Assembly (NCBI GenBank): GCA_913776825.1
Contig: CAJYPV010000026.1
Coordinates: 434,001-498,000, forward strand
From: Burkholderiaceae bacterium
GTDB lineage: Bacteria; Pseudomonadota; Gammaproteobacteria; Burkholderiales; Burkholderiaceae_C
DNA length: 64,000 bases
Direction: 5' to 3'
Shown here: one piece after another, positions 47,167-57,222 of the stretch
Layout of the letters: the number at the start of each line of letters is the position of its first letter
How positions within the stretch are numbered: the stretch's first letter is position 1
Notes under the pieces: model-generated
The model's database searches: none
Seen by the model: only the letters and a program-made list of their open reading frames with translations
What the model was told of the DNA's origin: nothing
Program-made: the position numbers and the translations under genes

Positions 47167-47561
47167 GCCAGTTCATCCACCAGCGCCTTGCCGGCCACCA
47201 CGCCCGCAGCGAGGTAGCCGGCGACGCTGCCGCCGAGGTCGCTGACCTCATCGACCACCGCGCCGGCGCCATGGGCGAGGGCGTGAGCGCCGTCGACCAC
47301 CGCCTCCTTGACCTCGCGCACGCCGGTTCCGATCGCCCTGGCGACCGCCTGGGCGCCGTCCTCCAGGGCGTGCAGGCCGTCCTCGCTCCAATGCACCACG
47401 GCGCTCACCGCGTTCTCGCCGCCCTGCACGGCGGCCTGGGTCAGACCGATGGCAGTGGCGGCCACGCTGCCGTATTCCCGCGCGTTGATCTCGTAGCTGC
47501 CGCTGGGTCGGCTCGTCAGTTGCCGGGAGGCCACCAGGGGAATATTGGAAACCGAGCTCAT
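47163..47561 (-). CDS. Ala/Val-rich protein of unknown function, first gene of the FlgH-like/adhesin unit
   Basis: 132 residues from ATG 47561 with GGAG five bases upstream. A longer frame upstream is Arg/Pro-rich and has no signal. The first 25 residues (SSVSNIPLVASRQLTSRPSGSY) are polar. The rest alternates amphipathic helices with small residues: TAIGLTQAAVQGGENAVSAV, HALEDGAQAVARAIGTGVRE, AHALAHGAGAVVDEV, and a last SVAGYLAAGVVAGKALVDEL. There is no clear signal peptide or membrane helix. The repeated helical pattern resembles helix-wheel proteins that oligomerise or insert in membranes, but I recognise no family. Translationally coupled to the lipoprotein gene. Confidence 0.65.
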   Translation of the reverse strand: MSSVSNIPLVASRQLTSRPSGSYEINAREYGSVAATAIGLTQAAVQGGENAVSAVVHWSEDGLHALEDGAQAVARAIGTGVREVKEAVVDGAHALAHGAGAVVDEVSDLGGSVAGYLAAGVVAGKALVDELA

Positions 47562-47931
47562 GTCCACTCCAGTCCATTGGGTTGCGATGGCTTCATTCTT
47601 TCGAGACGACCGCCGCCGGATCGCCCGAACATCCGGCGATGCGACGGCCAAGTGCGGCGATCGACATGTCGGCCCGCACATCTGCGGCCCTCGATGTAGG
47701 CCGCGTGTGAACAAGCATTGCGGCCGCGCACGGGGTCTGTGTCGCGCGCCGCGATCCGCCCCTGTGTGCCGACCGGCGACATGGCGCCGACACAAAGCCG
47801 ACATCGCCGCGGGCGCCGCCGGCCGACCCGCCGACCGACCCGCCGGCCGACCCGCCTTTGCCCTGGCGTGGCGTGCCGGCATCCCGCCTCAGGCACCCGA
47901 GCCGACAAACGGCTGCGATATGCTTGCCCGC
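47562..47931. other. 370-bp divergent intergenic region
   Basis: Lies between the leftward adhesin/L-ring unit and rightward nudB. It must hold both promoters. I see no convincing -10/-35 pair. The only structured element is the period-12 repeat at 47817-47856. Open frames across it in several phases are Arg/Pro-rich and look non-coding. Confidence 0.5.
47817..47856. repeat. Period-12 tandem repeat (right patch)
   Basis: About 3.3 units: CGCCGGCCGACC, CGCCGACCGACC, CGCCGGCCGACC, then CGCC. Noncoding, 61-100 bp upstream of nudB ATG 47920. It shares the 12-base period and a GACCG core with the patch at 45619-45666. Confidence 0.6.
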
Positions 47932-48507
47932 ATGAGCGAAGCCGTTGTTGTCCCGAGCAGCTACAAGATCCCGGAATCGGTGTTGGTGGTCATTCACACG
48001 CCGGCGCTGGAGGTGCTGATGATCGAGCGCGCGGACCGGCCCGGCTTCTGGCAATGCGTGACCGGATCGAAGGACACGCCCGAGGAATCGCTGCGATCCA
48101 CCGCCGAGCGGGAAGTCTTCGAGGAGACCGGCATCCGGGTGCAAGACCTGGCCCCGGACGCATTGACGGACTGGGCGCTGCGCAATGTCTATGAGATCTA
48201 TCCGGTGTGGCGTCATCGGTATGCGCCCGGCGTCACCCACAACACCGAACATGTCTTTGGCCTGACGGTGCCGCCCGGCACGCCGGTGGTCCTGGCGCCG
48301 CGCGAGCATTTGCAGTACCGCTGGCTGCCCTGGCGCGAAGCCGCCGACCTGTGCTTTTCGCCCTCCAACGCCGAGGCGATCCTGCATCTGCCGGCGCAGC
48401 GTGCGATCCACGCAGGCGGACCGTCGGTCGGTGAAGGCGCGGCCCCCGCGTCGATCGCCGCCGAGGCGGTCTCCGCGCCGTCCACGGCTTCGGGGCCCAC
48501 GCCATGA
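47932..48507 (+). CDS. nudB: Dihydroneopterin triphosphate diphosphatase (Nudix)
   Basis: 191 residues from ATG 47932; ATG 47920 is equally possible, neither with a strong ribosome binding site. Removes diphosphate from dihydroneopterin triphosphate in folate synthesis. The start YKIPESVLVVIHTPALEVLMIERADRPGFWQ matches NudB closely (YKIPESVLVVIHTP, ERADRPGFWQ). The Nudix box is complete: G-SKDTP-E-ESLRSTA-REVFEETGI. The last ~40 residues are an Ala/Ser/Pro tail beyond the usual NudB end. The stop overlaps the next gene (ATGA). With the endonuclease and clsB genes that follow, this is a conserved betaproteobacterial order that normally adjoins aspS. Confidence 0.88.
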   Translation: MSEAVVVPSSYKIPESVLVVIHTPALEVLMIERADRPGFWQCVTGSKDTPEESLRSTAEREVFEETGIRVQDLAPDALTDWALRNVYEIYPVWRHRYAPGVTHNTEHVFGLTVPPGTPVVLAPREHLQYRWLPWREAADLCFSPSNAEAILHLPAQRAIHAGGPSVGEGAAPASIAAEAVSAPSTASGPTP

Positions 48508-49334
48508 CGCGCCCGACTCCGCGGCATGCGGCCGTTGCGAATTCCGCCACCACCGACACCACGCCCGCGCAGAGCGCCGACCGTTTGCGGGTGGCGACCT
48601 ACAACATTCACAAGGGCGTGCGAGGCGTCGGTCCGGCCAAGCGGCTCGAAATCCACAACCTCGGGCAGGGCGTGCGGGCACTGGACGCCGACCTGGTGTT
48701 CCTGCAGGAAGTGCGCCTCTTCCATCACCGCGAAGCGCGCCATTTCGAGCGCACCTATTTCGGCTGGCCGGAACAGGGCCAGGCCGAATTCCTGGCGCCC
48801 GACGGCTACGAGGTGGCCTATCGCACCAATGCCATCACCCGGCACGGCGAACACGGCAATGCGCTGCTGTCGCGCTACCCGATCGGCGACATCGGCCATC
48901 ACGATGTCTCCGACCACCGCTTCGAACAGCGCGGCCTGCTGCATGTGCCGGTGCACTGGCAGGGCGTGCAGGTGCATGCGGTCGTCGCGCATCTGGGACT
49001 GATGCACGGCAGCCGGGTGCGACAGGTGCAGCGGCTGCAGCAGTTCATCACCGACCATGTGCCCGCCGACGCGCCGCTCGTGGTCGCCGGTGATTTCAAT
49101 GACTGGGGCGAGCGCCTGGACGAGCCGATCCGCATCTGCGGCCTGAGCCGTGCCATGCCGCCCGGCAAGGGCCGTGGGCTGCCGACCTTCCCGTCGCGCG
49201 TGCCGGTGTTTTCGCTGGACCGGATCTACATGCGCGGCCTGCGCTGCGTGGACATGAAGGTGCCGCGCGGCCCGACCTGGGCCCGCATGTCCGACCACCT
49301 GCCGCTGCTGGCCGAATTGGTGCTGGATCCGTGA
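48504..49334 (+). CDS. Endonuclease/exonuclease/phosphatase family protein
   Basis: 276 residues. Mg-dependent phosphodiesterase fold (DNase I-like/EEP). Motifs in order: RVATYNIHKGV, VFLQEVR (catalytic Glu), VVAHLGLMHGSRVRQ, VVAGDFNDW, and the terminal SDHLPLLAEL with the catalytic Asp-His. The substrate is unknown; relatives next to clsB are often only annotated by fold. It overlaps nudB at the start (ATGA) and clsB at the end (GTGA), so all three are tightly coupled. No signal peptide is evident, so a cytoplasmic location is expected. Confidence 0.88.
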   Translation: MTRPTPRHAAVANSATTDTTPAQSADRLRVATYNIHKGVRGVGPAKRLEIHNLGQGVRALDADLVFLQEVRLFHHREARHFERTYFGWPEQGQAEFLAPDGYEVAYRTNAITRHGEHGNALLSRYPIGDIGHHDVSDHRFEQRGLLHVPVHWQGVQVHAVVAHLGLMHGSRVRQVQRLQQFITDHVPADAPLVVAGDFNDWGERLDEPIRICGLSRAMPPGKGRGLPTFPSRVPVFSLDRIYMRGLRCVDMKVPRGPTWARMSDHLPLLAELVLDP

Positions 49335-50605
49335 AGGCGCAGGCGGAGCCGCTCTTTCCCTGGACGCTGGGGTCGCAGCCCAGCTTCACCGGCGGCAATG
49401 CCGTCGACCTGCTGTGCGGTGGCGATGCGCTGTTCCCGGCGCAGATTGCGGCCATCGATGCCGCGCGGCATGAGGTCTGGCTGGCGACCTACATCTTCCA
49501 CCACGACGAAGCCGGCGCACTGACGGCCGCCGCGCTCTGCCGCGCCGCGCTGCGCGGCGTGCGGGTGCGGGTGGTCGTCGATGGTTTCGGCTCGAAGGCC
49601 AGCCTGGCCTGGCTGCGGGAGCAACTCGACGCCGCGCCGGTGGCGCTGGCGGTGTTTCGTCCGATCGACCGTTGGTGGAACTGGCTGCATCCCGGACAAC
49701 TGCGCCGGCTGCATCAGAAGCTGTGCGTGGTCGACGGACAGACGGGTTTCGTCGGCGGCATCAACATCATCGGCGACCGGATGGACCTGCATCACGGCGC
49801 CACCGACACGCCGCGTCTGGACTATGCGGTGCGCGTCAGCGGTCCGGTGGTGCGGCCGGTGGAACAGGCGGTGCGGGCGGTCTGGACGCGCGCCTGGCTG
49901 GGTCACGACTTCGGCGACGAGCTGCGCGCGATGATCCGCAGCGCCGCGCCGGCCCGTCGGGCGCGGCGGCTGATGCGGCGCATCCGCATGCCGCGCGGCG
50001 ATCACCGTCGGCGCGATCCCACCGTGTTGCCGCCGATGCGCGCGGCCTTCGTGCTGCGGGACAACTTCCGCCAGCGGCGCACGATCGAGCGCTCCTATGT
50101 CGATGCGATTCAGGCGGCCACCACGCGGGTCGATCTGATCACGCCGTATTTCTATCCCGGTCAGCGCTTTCGCCGCGCGCTCAAGGGCGCGGCGCGCCGC
50201 GGGGTGCAGGTGCGGCTGCTGCTGCAGGGCAAGGTGGATTACCGCATTGCCGCCTTGGCCGCGCATGCGCTGTATGACGAGCTGCTGGGCCACGGCGTGC
50301 AGATCTACGAATACACGCCGGCCTTCCTGCATGCCAAGGTCTGCGTGGTCGACAACGACTGGGCGACGGTCGGCAGCTCCAACATCGATCCCTTGTCTCT
50401 GCTGCTGAACCTGGAAGCGAATGTCGTGGTGCGGGATGCCGCCTTCGCGGGCGACGTGGTGCGGGAGTTCGATGGCGCCGTCGCCCGCTCACGCCGGGTG
50501 GAACAACCCGATGGCCGCGGCCTGCGCGGCATGCTGAGGCGCGCGCTGGTGGCCTGGGTCGCGTATGTCTATCTGAGGGTCGCCGGGGCGACCGGGCGCT
50601 ATTGA
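49331..50605 (+). CDS. clsB: Cardiolipin synthase B (phospholipase D family)
   Basis: 424 residues, GTG start overlapping the previous stop. Two HKD phospholipase D motifs: HQKLCVVDGQTGFVGG from His128 and HAKVCVVDNDWATVGSSNID from His334, both with the downstream Gly-Ser/Gly-Gly element. The length, the N-terminal GGNAVDLLCGGDALFP and YIFHHDEAG, and lack of N-terminal membrane helices match ClsB/YbhO rather than ClsA. It makes cardiolipin or phosphatidylglycerol from phospholipids at the inner membrane. A C-terminal hydrophobic stretch (about 405-418) could add membrane contact. Confidence 0.92.
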   Translation: MKAQAEPLFPWTLGSQPSFTGGNAVDLLCGGDALFPAQIAAIDAARHEVWLATYIFHHDEAGALTAAALCRAALRGVRVRVVVDGFGSKASLAWLREQLDAAPVALAVFRPIDRWWNWLHPGQLRRLHQKLCVVDGQTGFVGGINIIGDRMDLHHGATDTPRLDYAVRVSGPVVRPVEQAVRAVWTRAWLGHDFGDELRAMIRSAAPARRARRLMRRIRMPRGDHRRRDPTVLPPMRAAFVLRDNFRQRRTIERSYVDAIQAATTRVDLITPYFYPGQRFRRALKGAARRGVQVRLLLQGKVDYRIAALAAHALYDELLGHGVQIYEYTPAFLHAKVCVVDNDWATVGSSNIDPLSLLLNLEANVVVRDAAFAGDVVREFDGAVARSRRVEQPDGRGLRGMLRRALVAWVAYVYLRVAGATGRY

Positions 50606-50673
50606 CCGACGCGTGACGAGGGCCGATGCGGCTCGGTCATGCGGTCCACGGTCGGGTCTGGTGCGGCGCGACC

Positions 50674-50703
50674 GCAGCCGCAGTCGCAGTCGCAGTCGCA
50701 GTC
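50674..50703. repeat. GCAGTC hexamer tandem repeat
   Basis: Five GCAGYC units in a row (GCAGCC then four GCAGTC) in the 129-bp convergent gap between clsB and the esterase gene. Noncoding as far as visible. Possible slippage site. Confidence 0.6.
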
Positions 50704-50734
50704 TCAATCGCCGATCAGCGCCGCGCTGCGCTGA

Positions 50735-52351
50735 TCAAGGACGAGGCTGAGGCCGGTTGATGTCGGTCGGACGGCTGGGCGGGAACGGATCCTGGCCGAT
50801 CGCAGGAGGCGTCGCGCCCTCCGCCGGCCAGGCCTGCCGGTCGAGGAAGCGCAGCATGCCTTCCACCCGCGCCGCCCAACTGGCTTCGTCATGCGTCGCG
50901 CCGCGCGCTTCCAGATAGTTCAAGCTGCTGCGGTCCCAGCCGCGGTTGACCAGTTGTTGGCGCAGCTGGCGCAGTTGCCGGATGGCGGTGGCGCCCTCGC
51001 CATCGCCCATGTCGATCCACAAGCGCGGACGCGGCTGGCTCATGGGCAGCGCGGTGCGGGCCACGTCGCGGATCGGGAATTCATCGTCCCACCACAGCGA
51101 GGGCGAGACCACCAGCGCCGCACCGAACACGTCGCTGTGATGCATGGCCAGCCACAGGCTCATGATGCCGCCCAGCGAGGAACCACCCACGGCGGTGTGC
51201 GCGGCGTCCCGGCGGGTGCGGTAGCGCGCATCGATGGCGGGCTTGATCTCCTCGATCAGATGACGGGCGTACGCAGCGGCTTTGCCGCCCTGCGCCTCGC
51301 CGTTGGCCAGGATGCGGGTCGGGGCATAGTCGTCGGCGCGCTGCGGCGAATGCGACACCGCGACGATGATCAGCGGCTGGATCTGGCCGCTCACCACCAG
51401 CCGCTGTGCGGTCTCGTCGACCGACCATTCGGCCCCGGCGGCGGCCGCATCGAACACGTTCTGACCATCGTGCAGATACAGCACCGGATAGCGCCGCGTC
51501 GGCTCGTTCTCATAACCCGGTGGCAGCCAGACCTGCAGGGTGCGCGGCGAGACGAGCTGCGTCGGGATCGGCATCAGCGCGTCGATGTGGCCCGCGCGGC
51601 TCAATGAGATCGGAGCCGCCGGCGCGCCGAACACCCGCGTCACCCGCACCTGATCGGCCACCAGTTCCAGCATGCGGTTCTGGCCGGGCTCCCAGCCCGC
51701 GTCGGCGGCCTGGCCGCTGCGCTCGATGCGGAATTTGTAGGGCACGGCGCCGCCGATCGGTGCGCGCTCGAAGTTCAGCTCCACCGTCCAGATGCTGTCT
51801 CGGTCGCCTTCCCGATCGCTGTCCCGGTCGCTTTCGCGTTCCGTCGGCGCGGCGGTGTCGCCGCGTTGTGCCGCCGCCGTACTGGTGCCCGAGACCGGCA
51901 CGCCGGCTGATGACAACGCCCCGTGGCCGTCCCGCACCCGCTTGGCCAGGATGGGCGTGTTCCAGCTCAAGGGCGCGCCACCACCGCGCACGCCGACCAG
52001 GTCCTGCGTTGGATCGAATCGACCGGCGCGGATTTCCTCGCGCATGTCCACCTCGAAGATCACCCGCGTCGCGGCCACGCTGTGCAGGCTGAGCGTCGCC
52101 AGTCCCAGCATCGCCAGCCGGGCCAGGTGACGCGCCACGCGCTGAGGGGACGCGATGGCGTCGGCGCCGCGCGCGGACGCGGGCCTCGCGCGGCGGGCGA
52201 GCCGATGCCCATCCGCCATCGAATCAGGCGACCGAACGAAGCGCGCCAGCAGCGCGACAAGCGCATGAAGGACGCCAAGCGCGCCAGGAGCGCCGGGAGC
52301 GCCAGGCGACGAAAGCGAGGGAAGGGCGCGGAAGAGGGTGACGCGGCGCAT
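50735..52351 (-). CDS. Alpha/beta hydrolase, esterase D/enterochelin esterase-like, exported
   Basis: 538 residues as listed. The first ~75 residues are Ala/Pro/Arg-rich, and a signal-like stretch (MLGLATLSLHSVAATR, about 81-96) suggests export. The true start may be ATG 52219 or later. An N-terminal beta domain (about 96-235) resembles glycan-binding or Ig-type modules fused to such esterases. It is interrupted by a charged repeat (ESDRDSDREGDRDS, about 173-186). The catalytic part has YLHDGQNVF and the nucleophile elbow GGSSLGG with Ser392, then WIDMGDGEG and a His in THDEASW. The substrate is unknown. The gene begins 15 bp after hutH on the same strand, so it is probably transcribed with hutUH. 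Confidence 0.75.
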   Translation of the reverse strand: MRRVTLFRALPSLSSPGAPGAPGALGVLHALVALLARFVRSPDSMADGHRLARRARPASARGADAIASPQRVARHLARLAMLGLATLSLHSVAATRVIFEVDMREEIRAGRFDPTQDLVGVRGGGAPLSWNTPILAKRVRDGHGALSSAGVPVSGTSTAAAQRGDTAAPTERESDRDSDREGDRDSIWTVELNFERAPIGGAVPYKFRIERSGQAADAGWEPGQNRMLELVADQVRVTRVFGAPAAPISLSRAGHIDALMPIPTQLVSPRTLQVWLPPGYENEPTRRYPVLYLHDGQNVFDAAAAGAEWSVDETAQRLVVSGQIQPLIIVAVSHSPQRADDYAPTRILANGEAQGGKAAAYARHLIEEIKPAIDARYRTRRDAAHTAVGGSSLGGIMSLWLAMHHSDVFGAALVVSPSLWWDDEFPIRDVARTALPMSQPRPRLWIDMGDGEGATAIRQLRQLRQQLVNRGWDRSSLNYLEARGATHDEASWAARVEGMLRFLDRQAWPAEGATPPAIGQDPFPPSRPTDINRPQPRP

Positions 52352-52366
52352 GGGGTGCTGGCAAGT

Positions 52367-53917
52367 TCAGTCCAGCAGCACCATAGCAGTTCGTTGATGA
52401 AGCAATGTTGCCAGCTCGCCGCCATTCACCCACGCGAAGGCCTGTTCGATGTCGGGCGCGAGGTAGTGATCCTCATGCATCGCCGGGCAGCGCGCGCGCA
52501 ACTGCGCATGCACGGCTTCGAGCGCGTCGGAGCTGCGCAGCGGGCGCAGGAACTCGATGCCCTGACCGGCGGCCAGCAGTTCGATCGCGACGATGTGCGC
52601 GGTGTTGTCCAGCATCGCCGCCAGGCGTCGCGCCGCGAAGGTCGCCATCGACACATGGTCTTCCTGATTGGCGCTGGTGGGCAGGCTGTCCACGCTGGCG
52701 GGATGGGCGAGCGATTTGTTCTCGCTGGCCAGCGCGGCGGCGGTCACGTGCGCAATCATGAAACCCGAGTTCAGGCCGGCATTCACCGTGAGGAACGGCG
52801 GCAGACGGGACACGCCGGTGTCGATCAGCATCGCGATGCGGCGCTCGGCAATCGCGCCGACTTCCGCCACCGCGCAGGCCAGCGCATCGGCCGCCAGCGC
52901 CACGGGTTCGGCGTGGAAGTTGCCGCCGCTGACCATGTAGGCCGGGCCATCCGCCGGCGCGAAGACCAGCGGGTTGTCGGTCACCGCATTCGCTTCGCGC
53001 AACAGCACATCACGCACATGGCGGGTCTGGTCCAGGCAGGCGCCCATCACTTGCGGCTGGCAACGCAGGCAGTAAGGATCCTGCACGCGGTCGTCGCCAT
53101 CCCGATGGGACTGCCGGATCTCGCTGCCCGCGAGCAGCGCGCGGTACGCCGCGGCGGCCTCGATCTGACCCGGCTGGCCGCGCACTTCATGGATGCGCGG
53201 ATCGAACGGCCCATCGCTGCCGCGAGCGGCATCCAGGCTCAGTGCGCCACTGACGATCGCGGCGGCATAGACGGTCTCGAAGCGCAGCAGCGCATCGAGC
53301 GCGAGCGCGGTCGAGGTCTGCGTGCCGTTGATCAGCGCCAGGCCTTCCTTGGCTTCCAGCACCAGCGGCGACAGACCGACGCGCGTCAGCTCGGCCAGGG
53401 CGGGACGGCGTTGACCGTCCACCAGCATCTCGCCTTCGCCCATCAGCGCGAGCGTCATGTGCGAGAGCGGCGCCAGGTCGCCCGACGCGCCCACCGAGCC
53501 CTGTGCCGGCACATACGGCACCAAACCGGCATTGAACGCATCCAGCAGGCTCTGCACCACCGATTCGCGCACGCCGGAATAGCCGCGCGCCAGCGAGGCC
53601 GCCTTGGTGGCGAGCATCAATCGCACGACGGCTGGCGACAGCGGCGCGCCCACGCCGACGCAGTGCGAGCGGATCAGGTTGCGCTGCAGCGCGGCCAGCT
53701 CATGCTTGCCGATGCGTTTGGAGGCCAGCTTGCCGAAGCCGGTGTTCACGCCATACACCGGCGCATCACCGGCGGCCGCGGCCTGCACCACGGCGGCGCT
53801 GCGCTGGATCGCGGCGGCGGCATCGGCATGCAGGCTCAGGCGCACGCCGCCCTGGCGGATCTGACGGAGTTGGTCGAGCGTCAGCTGACCGGGAATGAGT
53901 TCGAGGACGAGGGTCAT
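52367..53917 (-). CDS. hutH: Histidine ammonia-lyase
   Basis: 516 residues, normal length. First step of histidine breakdown: histidine to urocanate and ammonia. The MIO cofactor triad Ala144-Ser145-Gly146 sits in [26 protein letters not shown] (about 55-66), [21 protein letters not shown] ([10 protein letters not shown]), [15 protein letters not shown] and [10 protein letters not shown] are family hallmarks. It lies 92 bp downstream of hutU and 15 bp upstream of the esterase gene. Expression should follow the HutC-controlled hutU promoter. Confidence 0.96.
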   Translation of the reverse strand: MTLVLELIPGQLTLDQLRQIRQGGVRLSLHADAAAAIQRSAAVVQAAAAGDAPVYGVNTGFGKLASKRIGKHELAALQRNLIRSHCVGVGAPLSPAVVRLMLATKAASLARGYSGVRESVVQSLLDAFNAGLVPYVPAQGSVGASGDLAPLSHMTLALMGEGEMLVDGQRRPALAELTRVGLSPLVLEAKEGLALINGTQTSTALALDALLRFETVYAAAIVSGALSLDAARGSDGPFDPRIHEVRGQPGQIEAAAAYRALLAGSEIRQSHRDGDDRVQDPYCLRCQPQVMGACLDQTRHVRDVLLREANAVTDNPLVFAPADGPAYMVSGGNFHAEPVALAADALACAVAEVGAIAERRIAMLIDTGVSRLPPFLTVNAGLNSGFMIAHVTAAALASENKSLAHPASVDSLPTSANQEDHVSMATFAARRLAAMLDNTAHIVAIELLAAGQGIEFLRPLRSSDALEAVHAQLRARCPAMHEDHYLAPDIEQAFAWVNGGELATLLHQRTAMVLLD

Positions 53918-54009
53918 GAGTCGGATCTTGGAATCTGAAGAATCGGTGCCGTGCAGACGCCGAGGGGCGTTGACCGCTGCGGGTGCAAGACGCCGCCGCA
54001 GCGCGGCGG

Positions 54010-55821
<1,812 letters not shown>

Positions 55822-55848
55822 GGGAATCTCCTGATCGATGGCGGCGCG

Positions 55849-55899
55849 ATTATGTGGGCGGCTGAATCGGTTGTCTATACAAGTACCGTCAAGTACGAT
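55849..55899. promoter_or_regulatory. Divergent hutU/hutC promoters sharing a HutC-type operator
   Basis: The operator is an inverted repeat, TTGTCTATACAA at 55871-55882. Leftward: TAGACA (-35, 55877-55872, inside the operator) and CATAAT (-10, 55854-55849) with 17-bp spacing. Transcription would start about 20 bp before the hutU ATG. Rightward: TTGTCT (-35, 55871-55876, inside the operator) and TACGAT (-10, 55894-55899), also 17-bp spacing, starting almost at the hutC ATG. Binding of HutC to the single operator would block both -35 boxes, giving repression of hutU plus autoregulation. AAGTAC is also repeated at 55881 and 55891. Confidence 0.65.
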
Positions 55900-55907
55900 C
55901 CGGGCCC

Positions 55908-56630
55908 ATGGTCAACCCCTCGGCCGGCGGTCCGGCGCCTCAATATCTCAAGGTCAAGACGCATCTGCGCGAAGGCATCGCCAGCGGTCGTTGGCGCCCG
56001 GGTGAGCGGCTGCCGTCGGAGTCGGAACTGACCGACACCTTCGGCGTCAGCCGCATGACCGTCAACCGCGCGCTGCGGGAGCTGCATCAGGAAGGCCTGG
56101 TCGATCGGGTGCAGGGCGTGGGCAGCTTCGTGGCGGAGCTGCACCGGATCGCCTCGACGCTGACGGTGCGCGATGTGCATGAGGAAATCCTCGCCCGCGG
56201 GCATCGCCACGAGGCCCAGGTGCACGTGCTGGAAGCGCTGCGCGCGGACGAGACGCAGGCCGCGCAGTTCGGCATCGCGCCGGGCGCGGCGCTGTTCCAC
56301 AGCGTGATCGTGCACCGGGAAAACGGCATCGCCATCCAGTGCGAGGACCGGCTGGTCAATGCCGCCTGCGCACCGGATTACATGGCGCAGGATTTTCATC
56401 ACGTCACGCCCACCCACTACCTGCTGGAGGTGGCGCCGCTCTCTGAAGCCCGCTATACGATTGAAGCCGAGATGCCCAGCGCGCAGGAGGCGCGACTGCT
56501 CGGCATGCCGCGCGGAGAACCCTGCCTGGTCGTCAAGCGCAGCACGTTGAGCCTCGGGCGCGTTGTCACCGCGGTCCGCCTGGTCCATCCAGGCAGCCGG
56601 TGGATTCTGCAAGGGAGTTTTCAAGCATGA
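55908..56630 (+). CDS. hutC: Histidine utilisation repressor HutC (GntR family)
   Basis: 240 residues. The N-terminal GntR winged helix (about 12-78) has [29 protein letters not shown] ([19 protein letters not shown]) and [20 protein letters not shown]. The C-terminal UTRA sensor domain (about 95-235) is typical of HutC, which binds urocanate and releases DNA. It is the first gene of the rightward hut series and is immediately downstream of the shared operator, which suggests autoregulation. No ribosome binding site is visible before the ATG, consistent with a near-leaderless transcript. Confidence 0.93.
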   Translation: MVNPSAGGPAPQYLKVKTHLREGIASGRWRPGERLPSESELTDTFGVSRMTVNRALRELHQEGLVDRVQGVGSFVAELHRIASTLTVRDVHEEILARGHRHEAQVHVLEALRADETQAAQFGIAPGAALFHSVIVHRENGIAIQCEDRLVNAACAPDYMAQDFHHVTPTHYLLEVAPLSEARYTIEAEMPSAQEARLLGMPRGEPCLVVKRSTLSLGRVVTAVRLVHPGSRWILQGSFQA

Positions 56631-56667
56631 GAAGCGCACAGCGGGTGGCGGTGCCGGGGGAGCCCGC

Positions 56668-57222
56668 ATGAGCTGGATGAGGATCAGTGCCGACGAGGTC
56701 CAGCCGACCCCGTGGCGCAACGGCGGTGGCCGCACCCGTGAACTGCTGGCCTGGCCGCATGTCTCCGACTGGAAGGTGCGCATCAGCGTCGCCGACATCG
56801 ACAAGGATGGCCCGTTCTCGGCCTTTCCCGGCGTGGACCGCTGGTTCGGCGTGCTGGCCGGCGGCGGCGTCAGCCTGCTGCGCCGCACCCTCAAGCCTGG
56901 CGATCCGCTGCTGAAGTTCCCGGGTGAGGAAGCCCCGCTGTGCACGCTGGTCGACGGCCCGACCAAGGACTTCAACGCCATGCACCGACGCGATGCCGGC
57001 GTGTTCCGGGTGCAGCGGGCCGAGCGCCCCATCATTCCGCACGGCATGGACTGGTTCGGCCTGTTCACCGAGCGCGGCGGCCTGCTGATCCATGGCGCCC
57101 GCGCGGTGCCGGTCGCGCCGCACACGCTGGCCTGGTGCGAATCGCCCAGCTCGCAGAGCTGCGTCTTTGATGACGGCGATGAGCATGGTCCCGCCTGGTG
57201 GCTGATGTGGAGCGCCGAATGA
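56668..57222 (+). CDS. hutD: HutD family protein
   Basis: 184 residues from ATG 56668 (GGGGGAG five bases upstream). Cupin-like HutD fold: MRISADEVQPTPWRNGGGRTRELL at the start is the family signature (PTPWRNGGGRTREL). WKVRISVADIDKDGPFSAFPGVDRW, and then FNAMHRRDAG follow. HutD is thought to bind N-formylglutamate or otherwise tune hut expression; its function is not fully settled. It sits between hutC and hutI, with its stop overlapping the hutI ATG. Confidence 0.9.
   Translation: MSWMRISADEVQPTPWRNGGGRTRELLAWPHVSDWKVRISVADIDKDGPFSAFPGVDRWFGVLAGGGVSLLRRTLKPGDPLLKFPGEEAPLCTLVDGPTKDFNAMHRRDAGVFRVQRAERPIIPHGMDWFGLFTERGGLLIHGARAVPVAPHTLAWCESPSSQSCVFDDGDEHGPAWWLMWSAE

Noticed and set aside
47593..48681. 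362-codon minus-strand frame opposite nudB
   Set aside because: Arg/Gly/His-rich shadow. The Nudix box on the + strand is complete.
50674..50703. Hexamer repeat considered as a CRISPR-like or phase-variation element
   Set aside because: Units are contiguous with no spacers. It lies in a convergent gap and in no reading frame or promoter, so there is no evidence for switching.
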